A stretch of DNA of 64,000 nt from Halalkalibacter nanhaiisediminis (GTDB lineage: Bacteria > Bacillota > Bacilli > Bacillales > Bacillaceae_D). The stretch spans positions 78,605 through 142,604 of the forward strand of contig NZ_VLKZ01000005.1 in NCBI RefSeq assembly GCF_007830185.1, given 5' to 3'. Each line of letters opens with the position of its first letter. Position 1 is the stretch's first letter. The notes under the pieces were generated by a model. That model had not been told where the DNA came from. It did no database searches and saw only the letters and a list, made by a program, of their open reading frames with translations. Positions 7,995 to 16,201 of the stretch are shown here, piece after piece. Both the position numbers and the translations under genes were made by a program.

Positions 7995-9176
7995 TTAACG
8001 TCTTAATTTCGGAACATTTAAATAGGTTCCCGCTCTCCATACCCATTCAAATGGGCCCATACGATAGTGCTTGAGCCACCATTTGCTTGCAATCACTTGA
8101 ATGAAGAAGAAGGCAAACACGAGCAAAATACCAGCAAAGTAGCCAATGCGATCAAAAAGTCCGATACCGTAGCCATAGAATAGGGTTGTAAAGACAATCG
8201 ATTGCATTAAATAATTCGTTAATGACAAGCGCCCAACGTATGCAAGTGGCTGCAACAGCTTTTTCCCTTTGTCACTTGAAGCGATTAAAGCGATGCTTGA
8301 TGCGTAGAACATGGCAACAAAAGGGCCACCAACCGTCGTATGTAGCATTTCACTTTGATATGTTCCTTGAATGACAAAGGCAAGTTTACTTGGAAAGCCA
8401 ACAAGTAGAGTGACCCACCAAATTCTTTTGATAAGTGCTCTATGACGTGGAATATCCTCAAGCCACTTTTTACGTGCAACAAATGCACCTAGCAAAAACA
8501 TTCCTAAGACACTAACCATGGCAGTGGAAGTAATAATAATGTCTCCGATCATTCCCATCCCAAGAGGATCAGCATCCATACGAAATGAAACAACGTCAGC
8601 ATAACTACCTGATGAGAGTGCTTCTTTTTCCTCTATTGAATACTGATACAATTGTTCGCCAATAAGAGTAGTTGATTCATCTTCTGGTGTAGCAATGGAG
8701 CTGGCCATTAGTAAAAGAAGAAGGAGTGACCAGATGAGTAATCCTCTTTCTTTTAATTTCAAAAAGAAAAACAAGATGAATGATGTCAATGCGTAGACGA
8801 AAAGAATATCGCCATCCCAAATAAATAGTCCATGCAAGTAACCGACAACAAGGAGGATAAGAATTCGACGCCAATAAACAACACCAAAGCGTAACTCTCT
8901 TTGTTCAAGTCTTTCTTTTAGAAACGCCATTCCATACCCGAAAAGAAAGGAAAAGAGCGTATAAAAGCTTGCTTGGGCAAAAAGTTGAATAAAAATTTCG
9001 GCTGCACGGTCTAGTGCGCCGAGTGGATAATAATCATGAATATCAGGTACAAGAAATAACCCAAATTGAAAATGCATGCTATTTGCTAGCAAGATGCCGA
9101 GTAAGGCAAGGCCTCTCATCAGATCAAGAGAAACAATTCGGTCTTTTTCATCAATTGGGTTTGAACGTGTTGTCAT
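7995..9176 (-). CDS. DUF418 / YeiB-family membrane protein
   Basis: The 393-residue protein starts IVSLDLMRGLALLGILLANSM, a signature of the DUF418/YeiB family that is distantly related to membrane acyltransferases. About 9-10 membrane helices span the length; the C-terminal DUF418 part contains YVGRLSLTNYLMQS (~312-325) and ends near GPFEWVWRAGTYL. Function is unknown; B. subtilis relatives include YrkO and YxaH. AAGGGGACA precedes the ATG. It stands alone, converging on the siderophore operon. Confidence 0.85.
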   Translation of the reverse strand: MTTRSNPIDEKDRIVSLDLMRGLALLGILLANSMHFQFGLFLVPDIHDYYPLGALDRAAEIFIQLFAQASFYTLFSFLFGYGMAFLKERLEQRELRFGVVYWRRILILLVVGYLHGLFIWDGDILFVYALTSFILFFFLKLKERGLLIWSLLLLLLMASSIATPEDESTTLIGEQLYQYSIEEKEALSSGSYADVVSFRMDADPLGMGMIGDIIITSTAMVSVLGMFLLGAFVARKKWLEDIPRHRALIKRIWWVTLLVGFPSKLAFVIQGTYQSEMLHTTVGGPFVAMFYASSIALIASSDKGKKLLQPLAYVGRLSLTNYLMQSIVFTTLFYGYGIGLFDRIGYFAGILLVFAFFFIQVIASKWWLKHYRMGPFEWVWRAGTYLNVPKLRR

Positions 9177-9332
9177 ATGTTGTCCCCTTTACTTAAAATC
9201 TGTTTCTTACTGTAAGAACTTGTTATCATTCTCACAAGATGGATTTTAACTCTTTTTAACATACGTAGCAATGAGTAAAAAGTTTCAATGCAAGTAAGCA
9301 GACTCAAGGTTGATCTAAATCATCTTTTCAAT

Positions 9333-9803
9333 CTATTTATTCATGATATAAATGATAAAAGCGAGATAGGTCGCAAATGAACTCCATAGTAGGTAAGGGA
9401 TGAGTAAATTGGATGCTTTTTTTGAAAGTGGTTTCGTCGTTATGATGAGAAGGAATGTTGTGAGAGTAACAAAGGCAGAGTCAACAAATGCGAAAAATAG
9501 ATTTTTCTCAGTGAATAGAAAATAACTGAATGCTTGGTTCAATAGCCAATTGGCAAGTAAGACAAACCAAAATAATCGCGCGGCAAATGTAAAGCCATAT
9601 TGTCTGTAGATCTTTGCCACAGCTGTTGCAATGAGGAAAAACAATAGTGCCCAAATCAACCCAATCATAGATCCACTTGGTGTCCATTTAGGTTTGTGTA
9701 ATGAGTTATACCAATCGGGATCAATGGGAAATAGCACTCCGGCTAATGAAAATAGGGAATACGTAATAACGAAGACAAGAATACTCGACCAAATTGATCT
9801 CAT
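9333..9803 (-). CDS. TspO/MBR family tryptophan-rich sensory protein
   Basis: The 156-residue protein has five predicted membrane helices and TspO landmarks: the WYNSLHKPKWTPSG loop after helix 1 (residues ~31-44), Trp-rich helices (LIWALLFFLIATA, LANWLLNQAFSYFLF). TspO proteins bind porphyrins and cholesterol-like ligands and have been linked to tetrapyrrole handling and stress. AGGAGG precedes the ATG. No operon partner is evident; YhgE lies downstream on the same strand after a terminator for YhgE itself. Confidence 0.85.
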   Translation of the reverse strand: MRSIWSSILVFVITYSLFSLAGVLFPIDPDWYNSLHKPKWTPSGSMIGLIWALLFFLIATAVAKIYRQYGFTFAARLFWFVLLANWLLNQAFSYFLFTEKNLFFAFVDSAFVTLTTFLLIITTKPLSKKASNLLIPYLLWSSFATYLAFIIYIMNK

Positions 9804-9905
9804 CCTAAAACCTCCTCATCTCTTTATTAAATTTTAGCAAAAAATAACTGCTCATCACACATTATGAGGACAATGAAGGGATCATGTCCTTTTGCTTTAG
9901 AAACA

Positions 9906-9938
9906 CCAAAAAACCAGGGCAATTAACTGCACCTGGTT
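9906..9938 (-). terminator. terminator of yhgE
   Basis: On the minus strand AACCAGG pairs with CCTGGTT and is followed by a T-rich tail (TTTTGG). Confidence 0.75.
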
Positions 9939-9945
9939 CGTATGC

Positions 9946-12144
9946 TTATTCAGCGGTTGAAAGCTTTGTTTTTCGAGATTGCTTCACAATAAAATAAGAT
10001 AATGTAATAGTCATAAAACCTATCATATATAGGAAAAGGATTCCGAGATTGCTCCACATAAAGGAGAAATCACCACTTGAAATGACGGCTTTAAAAGCTT
10101 GAACTGAATACGTCATCGGTAATATTGCGTTAAATGGTTGAAGTGCTTGTGGAATCAATTCTAATGGGAATGTTCCTGCACTTGTTGTTAATTGAAGTAT
10201 CAAAATGATGATCGCGACAAAGCGTCCTGGATCAGCTAAAAGCGTAACAAGACATTGAACAAGAGCGATAAAGGTTAGACTTGTGATGATTGAAGTCAAT
10301 ATAAATAGTGGCACGCTTTGAACTTCAATTCCAAGACCAACTAATAGAATTCCAGCTGCTAGCAATGCTTGAAGCATTCCGACAGCAGCTAGGAATGAAA
10401 ATTTACCGAAGAATACAACCAAGCCATTTTTACCTTCTGTTGCAACTTCGCGCATTGGATAGACGATGGAAAGAAGGAGAGCCCCAACGAATAATCCGAG
10501 TGATAAGAAATAGGGTGCAAAACCTGTTCCGTAGTTCGGTACATGATGGAAAGATTCGCTCTGGACTTCAACAGGAGCTGCCATCATATTGTACGTATCT
10601 TTATCAGCCTGTACTTCATTAACTTTGGAGCCTGCATCAAGCAATTTATCTTTTAGTTTAGACGTACCTTCCTCAAACTCGTTTGTTCCATTAGATAAAG
10701 TATTGGCTCCGTCTGCCAACTGTTGTGAACCAGACTTAAATTGTCCAGATCCTTCTTCAAGTTGGTGTAATCCATTTGAAAGGTCGTTACTTCCTCCAAG
10801 TAGATGTTTAGAACCTGCTTCTGCTTGTTGGAGCTTGTCACCAAATAAAGTAAGGCCTTCATGTAAAGTTGTTGTGCCAGTAAGCAATTCCTTTCCACCA
10901 GTAGATAATTGATTTAAGGCGTTAGCTAATTGTTGACTTCCGTTTACTATTTCTTTCTGGCCTTTATTTACTTCGGAAAGAGATCCTTCTAATTGCTTGG
11001 CGCCGCCACTAAGCTGACCTGATGCTTGAGAAAGGGCTGCTGTTCCGTTTGCCACCTGTGTAGAGCCTTCATTCAATTGAGTTAGGATGACAGTTAGTTG
11101 CTGTTTTTGTTCAGGAGACATTTGCTCTAGCATGGGCGTAATTCTTTCTGTCAACAAATTCATTCCTTGTTGGATTTGCTTGGCACCATCTGCTAATTGA
11201 TCTGACTTTGTTTCTAGGTCTACAAGAGAGGTGGCTAGTGTATTTGCTCCACCTTGAAGGGCTGCTGTACCTTGCACGACTTTTTCTAAAGAAGCGGTAA
11301 GTGTATGTGTGCCACTTTCTGTCTGTTCGAAACCCTGGACAAGCGTTGTCGTTCCAGCGTTCATTTTTCCAGCTCCTGCTTGAAGCTCTTGCTCTGCATT
11401 CACTAGTTGAGATAATCCAACGGAAAGTTCGCCAATGCCAGCATTTAATTTTGTCGATCCCTCAGAGGCTTGAGCCATTCCTTGATCAAATATGATCGAT
11501 TTTTCTGCAAGTAAGGCTAAGTTATTTTTTAATTGGTTTGCTCCATTAGAAAGTTCTGCTGCTCCAGCATTTATTTGAGATGCTCCGTCTCCAGCTTGGT
11601 TAAAGCCATCTCCCACTTCTTGAAGTTTCTTAAACAGCGTCTCTGCATATGTTTCTGTTACTTTTTCTGCTAAAGCCGACTTGATTTGGTTAACGGCTGT
11701 TGCTCCGATTTGTGCTGAGAGAAAGTTATAGCTTTCATTTGGAATGTATGTTAATTCCATTTTTTTTGGATTATCCTCTAAAAGTGTTGTCGCATGCTCT
11801 GAAAATGTTGATGGAATCTCGACAACTAGATAATATTTTTGAGTTTGTAAATCGTTCATTGCTTGTTCCTTATTTATAAATGTGAACTGAAAATCATTAC
11901 TTTCTTTCAGTTTCTCTACTAAATCATTTCCTAAATGAAGCTTTTCACCTTCGAATTCAGCACCGTTATCCTCATTTACAATGGCTACTGGTAAATCTGA
12001 TAGCTGTTCATATGGATCCCAAAATGCCCATAAAAACATTCCTGCATATAAGATAGGAACAAACAAGATCGCGATAACCGAAATGAGTACCTTTTTGTTC
12101 TGTAATACGTTTAGCCATTCGGTTTTTATATACGATAGTTTCAT
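9946..12144 (-). CDS. yhgE: YhgE/Pip-family membrane protein (EsaA/ABC-2-like, coiled extracytoplasmic domain)
   Basis: The 732-residue protein has one N-terminal membrane span (~19-40), a conserved start (LPVAIVNEDNGA, residues ~51-62), a long extracytoplasmic region (~190-505) of repeated ~7-11 residue units such as GA..L..G...L, and five to six C-terminal spans (~545-720). This is the YhgE/Pip architecture (phage infection protein in lactococci; the type VII secretion protein EsaA has a similar plan). The natural substrate is unknown. GGAGGAG precedes the ATG. The neighbour upstream is the TetR regulator YhgD, as in B. subtilis, and both genes have near-identical operators upstream (12165-12191 and 12808-12834), so yhgE is very probably YhgD repressed. 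Confidence 0.88.
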   Translation of the reverse strand: MKLSYIKTEWLNVLQNKKVLISVIAILFVPILYAGMFLWAFWDPYEQLSDLPVAIVNEDNGAEFEGEKLHLGNDLVEKLKESNDFQFTFINKEQAMNDLQTQKYYLVVEIPSTFSEHATTLLEDNPKKMELTYIPNESYNFLSAQIGATAVNQIKSALAEKVTETYAETLFKKLQEVGDGFNQAGDGASQINAGAAELSNGANQLKNNLALLAEKSIIFDQGMAQASEGSTKLNAGIGELSVGLSQLVNAEQELQAGAGKMNAGTTTLVQGFEQTESGTHTLTASLEKVVQGTAALQGGANTLATSLVDLETKSDQLADGAKQIQQGMNLLTERITPMLEQMSPEQKQQLTVILTQLNEGSTQVANGTAALSQASGQLSGGAKQLEGSLSEVNKGQKEIVNGSQQLANALNQLSTGGKELLTGTTTLHEGLTLFGDKLQQAEAGSKHLLGGSNDLSNGLHQLEEGSGQFKSGSQQLADGANTLSNGTNEFEEGTSKLKDKLLDAGSKVNEVQADKDTYNMMAAPVEVQSESFHHVPNYGTGFAPYFLSLGLFVGALLLSIVYPMREVATEGKNGLVVFFGKFSFLAAVGMLQALLAAGILLVGLGIEVQSVPLFILTSIITSLTFIALVQCLVTLLADPGRFVAIIILILQLTTSAGTFPLELIPQALQPFNAILPMTYSVQAFKAVISSGDFSFMWSNLGILFLYMIGFMTITLSYFIVKQSRKTKLSTAE

Positions 12145-12164
12145 TTTTTCTCCTCCTGTGATTA

Positions 12165-12191
12165 ATTGACCATTTTATTCATTTGGTCATT
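12165..12191. promoter_or_regulatory. YhgD-type operator upstream of yhgE
   Basis: ATTGACC-ATTTTATTC-ATTTGGTCATT is an imperfect inverted repeat whose reverse complement matches the operator before yhgD (12808-12834) at 22 of 27 positions or better. It sits 20 bp before the yhgE start. Confidence 0.7.
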
Positions 12192-12216
12192 TTTGTTCGG
12201 AATAAAAGGATTACCT

Positions 12217-12792
12217 TTAAGAGATCGATAATCCATTCATGACATATAACTCGAATAAATGTAAAATTTGTTTTTCGTCTAGTGGTTCATGGTGCTGCTC
12301 CCAATCAAAAATAAGCGCAATGTAGAGCTTTAACATTAAAAATGCAGTGAGTTCTGTATTGCATGGCTTAATTTCATCATTTTCAATTGCTTGTTCAACT
12401 TTTTCCTTGATGAAGTTTAAAATTGCTCGTTCTATTTGTTGCATAACTTCTTGCACGGCGTGAGTACCAAGTTCCTTTTCTTCTTGAAAAAGCTTAATGG
12501 TCAACTGATGCTGTTTTCGGTACTCTAACATTCTTAAAATGGCGTGATGAGCATTTTCGTGAAAAGAAGCATCTTCTTTGATCACGTCTTCGGCTGCATG
12601 CTTCATATCTTGAATCAGTGTAATCACAATCTCATGAAAGAGCTCTTCTTTATTAGTGAAAAATGTATAAATTGTGCCTTTACCAACATTGGCTAGCTTT
12701 GCTACCTGATCCATTGTTGTTGCTTTGTAACCAAACATCGAAAATGATTTGGTTGCTGCTTCTAGAATCAAATTTCTGCGATCAACGGTCAT
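12217..12792 (-). CDS. yhgD: TetR family regulator, YhgD type
   Basis: The 191-residue protein has a TetR DNA-binding domain at residues ~5-50 (ILEAATKSFSMFGYKATTMDQVAKLANVGKGTIYTFF) and an all-helical ligand/dimer domain after it. A strong GGAGGTGATAAA site precedes the ATG. In B. subtilis yhgD precedes yhgE, the same order as here. Two matching inverted repeats, one before each gene, point to autorepression and control of yhgE. The ligand is unknown. Confidence 0.87.
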   Translation of the reverse strand: MTVDRRNLILEAATKSFSMFGYKATTMDQVAKLANVGKGTIYTFFTNKEELFHEIVITLIQDMKHAAEDVIKEDASFHENAHHAILRMLEYRKQHQLTIKLFQEEKELGTHAVQEVMQQIERAILNFIKEKVEQAIENDEIKPCNTELTAFLMLKLYIALIFDWEQHHEPLDEKQILHLFELYVMNGLSIS

Positions 12793-12807
12793 TTTATCAC
12801 CTCCACT

Positions 12808-12834
12808 AATGACTAAATGAATAATTTAGTCATT
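12808..12834. promoter_or_regulatory. YhgD-type operator upstream of yhgD
   Basis: AATGACTAAAT and ATTTAGTCATT are perfect 11-bp arms around GAATA, the usual TetR operator geometry. It lies 16 bp before the yhgD start codon. Confidence 0.75.
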
Positions 12835-12962
12835 TTGCACAAATATAAATTACCACAGATCAATATGTAAATCAACTTTCTCTCTTGTAACAACTTACTT
12901 TTGAAAAAGACCATTCTCGTGTAGACTAGTAAGAAGGAAAATGTTACTAGGAGGCAAAGGGT

Positions 12963-13706
12963 ATGCAACAGACAGAAATGATTAAACTCATTCAAAGTCA
13001 TCGGTCGATTCGCGCTTTTACAGAGCAAAAGGTAACGGATGCTCAAATTGAGTCGATTGTTGAATCAGGACGGTGGGCACCATCCTCTAATCATGTACAA
13101 GCTTATAGCATTATCGTGATTCAAAGCGAGGAAAGAAAGAAAGAGCTCGCCAAGCTAGCTGGTAATCAGTCTTATGTAGAAGAGTGTCCTGTTTTCTTTG
13201 TCATCTGTGCTGATTTTTACCGTTTACAAAGAGCAACAGCAAAGCATGAACAGCCATTTGAGGTAGGCGCGCAGGAACAAGTCCTTGTTGGTGCCGTCGA
13301 TACGGCGCTTGTTGCTGAAAATATGTTACTTGCTGCTCGTTCATATGGAATGGGAGGTGTTATGATTGGGGGAATTCGTAACGACCCAGAGGCTGTTTCA
13401 AAGCTGTTAGGTTTGCCTGAGTTTACGTTTCCTGTGATGGGATTATGTATTGGTTATCCTGCGCAGGAGCCTGAGCAAAAACCTCGTTTGCCAAAACAAG
13501 CGGTCGTTCATTATGAAACGTATGATGCCTCAAACTACGAAGAAACATTAGCACAATATGATGAGATTACAGCGCGCTATTATCAGGAGCGTTCTGAAGC
13601 TAAAAGAGTTGATACATGGTCAGAGCAAATGTCGAGGTTTTTCGCTACGACGAAGCGTCCGCATATAGGAGACTTCTTGAAAAAGCAAGGATTTCTCAAG
13701 TCATAA
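12963..13706 (+). CDS. FMN-dependent NADPH nitroreductase, NfsA/NfrA family
   Basis: The 247-residue protein has the nitroreductase fold with HRSIRAF near residue 14 and APSSNHVQAYS near 41 (FMN phosphate and isoalloxazine contacts), GGMIGGIRN-like sequence near 140, and the C-terminal extension characteristic of the NfsA/FRP group. These flavoproteins carry out two-electron reduction of nitroaromatics, quinones or FMN with NAD(P)H. AGGAGGCAAAGGGT precedes the ATG. B. subtilis NfrA1/YcnD are relatives; which one is closer cannot be judged here. It is followed by the promoter of the SAM riboswitch, so it is a separate transcript. Confidence 0.87.
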   Translation: MQQTEMIKLIQSHRSIRAFTEQKVTDAQIESIVESGRWAPSSNHVQAYSIIVIQSEERKKELAKLAGNQSYVEECPVFFVICADFYRLQRATAKHEQPFEVGAQEQVLVGAVDTALVAENMLLAARSYGMGGVMIGGIRNDPEAVSKLLGLPEFTFPVMGLCIGYPAQEPEQKPRLPKQAVVHYETYDASNYEETLAQYDEITARYYQERSEAKRVDTWSEQMSRFFATTKRPHIGDFLKKQGFLKS

Positions 13707-13712
13707 CAACTA

Positions 13713-13741
13713 TTGACAAAATTCTTGAATTCTACTAAGCT
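13713..13741 (+). promoter_or_regulatory. promoter of the SAM-riboswitch transcript
   Basis: TTGACA (13713-13718) and TAAGCT (13736-13741) are separated by 17 bases; transcription would start just before the aptamer at 13769. Confidence 0.55.
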
Positions 13742-13768
13742 GTGACATAACAACGAACTACATACAAT

Positions 13769-13872
13769 CTTATCAAGAGTGACCGAGGGATCAGGCCCGA
13801 TGACGTCCAGCAACCGCCATTTATTAGGAAAGGTGCTACTTCCTGCAGAATCGATGTATTCTGAAAGATAAG
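13769..13872 (+). promoter_or_regulatory. SAM-I (S-box) riboswitch aptamer
   Basis: The P1 helix is CTTATC (13769) with GATAAG (13872). Conserved S-box blocks are present in order: AGAGTGACCGAGGGA, the GGCCCGATGA segment, CAGCAACC, AAGGTGCTACTTCCTGCAG and TGAAAGATAAG. It lies before mtnE, with an intrinsic terminator after it. High SAM should favour termination, low SAM expression of mtnE. Confidence 0.95.
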
Positions 13873-13890
13873 CGTCCAGTGCGAAGACAC

Positions 13891-13926
13891 GAGCCACTTT
13901 TTCAGAACGAGAAGGTGGCTCTTTTT
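13891..13926 (+). terminator. riboswitch expression-platform terminator
   Basis: GAGCCACTTTTTC pairs with GAGAAGGTGGCTC and is followed by TTTTTAA, 27 bases before the mtnE start. Confidence 0.9.
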
Positions 13927-13952
13927 AATTGAAAAAATCGAGGTGTGGTTAT

Positions 13953-15134
13953 ATGAAAACGTTTAAACAGTCAGAAACGCTAAAAAATTTGCCTGAACAA
14001 TTTTTTGCAAAGCTTGTGAAAAAGGTCGCAAAAGTAAAAGAAACACATGATGATGTCATTAATTTAGGTCAAGGAAACCCCGACCAACCTACACCAGAAC
14101 CAATTGTGGAAAGGCTTAAGGAAGCTGCTAGTAACCCTGCCTATCATAAATATTCACCATTTGATGGACACTTTTTTTTGAAAGAGGCTGTCGCTAATTA
14201 TTATTTACGCGAATATGGGGTGAAAATTGATCCGAAGACAGAAGTAGCCGTTCTTGCTGGGGCAAAGGCAGGACTTGTTGAAGTAAGCCAGTGTCTTTTA
14301 AATCCAGGGGATCTCGCCCTTGTTCCAGATCCAGGGTATCCTGACTACTGGTCAGGGATCGCAATCGCAGGGGGGAAGATGCATACAATGCCACTTCGTC
14401 CAGAGCTTGATTTTCATCCTGATTTCTCAGAAATCGATCAAGATGTTTTGCAAAAAGCATCGCTTATGTTTTTAAATTATCCAAACAATCCAACAGGTGC
14501 CGTGGCAACTCATAGCTTGTTTGAAGAGGCGATTCGGCTTGCGCATGAACATGACTTTTGTTTAATTCATGATTTCGCTTATGGGGCTATTGGATTTGAT
14601 GGTAAAAAGCCGCTGAGTTTTTTACAAATCCCTGGCTCAAAAGAAGTTGGAGTCGAGATGATCACCCTTTCTAAAACGTATAATATGGCAGGGTGGCGTG
14701 TTGGATTTGCTGTCGGAAATCCGAGTGTGATTCAGGCCATTGAACTGCTTCAAGATCATTATTTTTGCAGTATTTTTGGAGGCATTCAAGATGCAGCTGC
14801 TTATGCTCTTAATTCTGATCAATCAAGCGTTGTTGAGCTAGTCGATATGTATGAGAAGCGTCGCAAAGTATTGGTTGAGTCCGCTTTAGAAATTGGCTGG
14901 AATGTTAAAGCTCCTCAAGGTTCATTCTTTGCTTGGTTCCCTGTACCAGAAGGTTATACGTCAGAAAGCTTTGCAGATAAAGTCCTAGAAGAGTCTAGAG
15001 TTGTCGTTGCACCTGGAAATGGATTTGGTGAGTACGGCGAAGGATATGTTCGTATTGGGTTATTGTGTGAGGAAGAGTTGCTTCGAGAAGCGATGCTACG
15101 AATTGGCGCTCTTAATCTCTTTTCTCAAGGGTAA
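13953..15134 (+). CDS. mtnE: methionine (KMTB) aminotransferase of methionine salvage, MtnE
   Basis: The 394-residue class I PLP aminotransferase uses the ATG at 13953, with GAGGTG 7 bases before it; a TTG at 13929 would lie in the terminator tail. It opens LPEQFFAKLVKKV and VINLGQGNPDQPTP, and has FLNYPNNPTGA (~170) and the PLP lysine at residue 241 in SKTYNMAGWR. Similarity to B. subtilis MtnE (YkrV) and direct SAM-I riboswitch control support transamination of 2-keto-4-methylthiobutyrate to methionine. The other salvage genes (mtnKA, mtnWXBD) are not in this window. The next gene is a damaged manganese catalase 74 bases downstream. Confidence 0.88.
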   Translation: MKTFKQSETLKNLPEQFFAKLVKKVAKVKETHDDVINLGQGNPDQPTPEPIVERLKEAASNPAYHKYSPFDGHFFLKEAVANYYLREYGVKIDPKTEVAVLAGAKAGLVEVSQCLLNPGDLALVPDPGYPDYWSGIAIAGGKMHTMPLRPELDFHPDFSEIDQDVLQKASLMFLNYPNNPTGAVATHSLFEEAIRLAHEHDFCLIHDFAYGAIGFDGKKPLSFLQIPGSKEVGVEMITLSKTYNMAGWRVGFAVGNPSVIQAIELLQDHYFCSIFGGIQDAAAYALNSDQSSVVELVDMYEKRRKVLVESALEIGWNVKAPQGSFFAWFPVPEGYTSESFADKVLEESRVVVAPGNGFGEYGEGYVRIGLLCEEELLREAMLRIGALNLFSQG

Positions 15135-15208
15135 CAAACAGCATAAGACATTCCTTTTTCTTCATATGACATAAAGAATCTTAAATTGTTCATATGGAGG
15201 GAAGGCAA

Positions 15209-16101
15209 TTGATTAAACGGTTTAATAAATTGGCGATTGAATTGCCGACGCCAAAAAAATCCAGATGCGAATGCAGCTGCAGCCGTTCAAGAGTTACTTG
15301 GTGGAAAATTTGGAGAGATGTCGACCTTAAATAATTATATGTATCAATCGTTTAATTTTCGAAATAAAAAGAAGCTGAAGCCCTTTTATGATCTAGTCGT
15401 AAGTATTACAACAGAGGAATTTGGTCATGTGGAGCTCGTTTCACATATTGATTGAAGGCACGACTTTCCCAGCTGATCCAGACCTTGCACCGATGAGGGA
15501 TGCGAAGGATAAGCGTAATACGTACCATTTTATTCAAACAGCGCAGACGTCTCATCCAATGGATTCAATGGGGACTTCCTGGCGCGGTGATTATGTGTTT
15601 AATAGTGGCAATCTTGTCTTAAACCTTTTGCATAATTTCTTTTTGGAGTGCGGTGCGAGAACACATAAGATGCGTGTGTATGAAATGACGGATAATCCAG
15701 TTGCCCGTGAAATGATTGGTTACCTCCTCGTTCGTGGTGGGGTGCATGTTGTTGCCTATGCAAAAGCACTTGAAATCGCCACAGGTGTAGATGTAACGAA
15801 ATTACTGCCTATTCCGAATCTAGATAACTCAAAATTCGATGCCACACGAAAATTTGAGGCAGAAGGAGTTCACCGAAGACTGTACACATTTAGCGATCAT
15901 GATTACAAAGACATCGATAAAATTTGGAAAGGAACGCACCCGACAGAAGGAGGGCAGCTTGAAGTGATTCAAGGTATACCTGAAGGGGGACCTATACCTG
16001 ACTTTGAAGACCTTCCAGAAACATTTGCACCAGGCATTTCACAAGAAGAATTTATGGAGATTGCCAAAAGGTTGCAGCGCTCTGCTACTATTTCAGAATA
16101 G
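15209..16101 (+). pseudogene. manganese catalase, disrupted by two frameshifts
   Basis: The translated pieces match a Mn catalase of the KatN/YdbD type in order but in three frames. Piece 1 starts at TTG 15209 after GGAGGG and reads IKRFNKLAIELPTPK. At 15253-15259 a run of seven A is one base longer than the frame needs; piece 2 continues NPDANAAAAVQELLGGKFGE through EEFGHVELVSH, holding one Glu and the His ligand. At ~15440-15455 about 11 bases seem missing compared with the family, giving a TGA at 15453; piece 3 runs ILIEGTTFPADPD to 16101 with HNFFLECGARTHKMR and RGGVHVVAYAKAL, which hold further metal ligands. The enzyme would dismutate H2O2 at a di-Mn centre. A sequencing error could explain the A run but hardly both lesions. 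Elsewhere the sequence is well preserved, so inactivation looks recent. Confidence 0.85.
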
Positions 16102-16112
16102 ATAGGTTTGTA

Positions 16113-16166
16113 AACAAAAAGGATAGATTAGCGGAATCATCTCCGCTAAATCTATCCTTTTTGTTC
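16113..16166. terminator. strong bidirectional terminator
   Basis: ACAAAAAGGATAGATT and its complement AATCTATCCTTTTTGT, with inner GCGGA/TCCGC arms, form a ~22-bp stem between the convergent catalase pseudogene and the chemoreceptor gene; T runs are present for both strands. Confidence 0.9.
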
Positions 16167-16201
16167 TACTATCCTACAACGAAAGATGTAATTAATATGA
16201 A

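Noticed and set aside
10308-10912. Plus-strand open frames inside yhgE
   Set aside because: They mirror the repeat region of YhgE on the other strand, lack ribosome sites and have no recognisable motifs.
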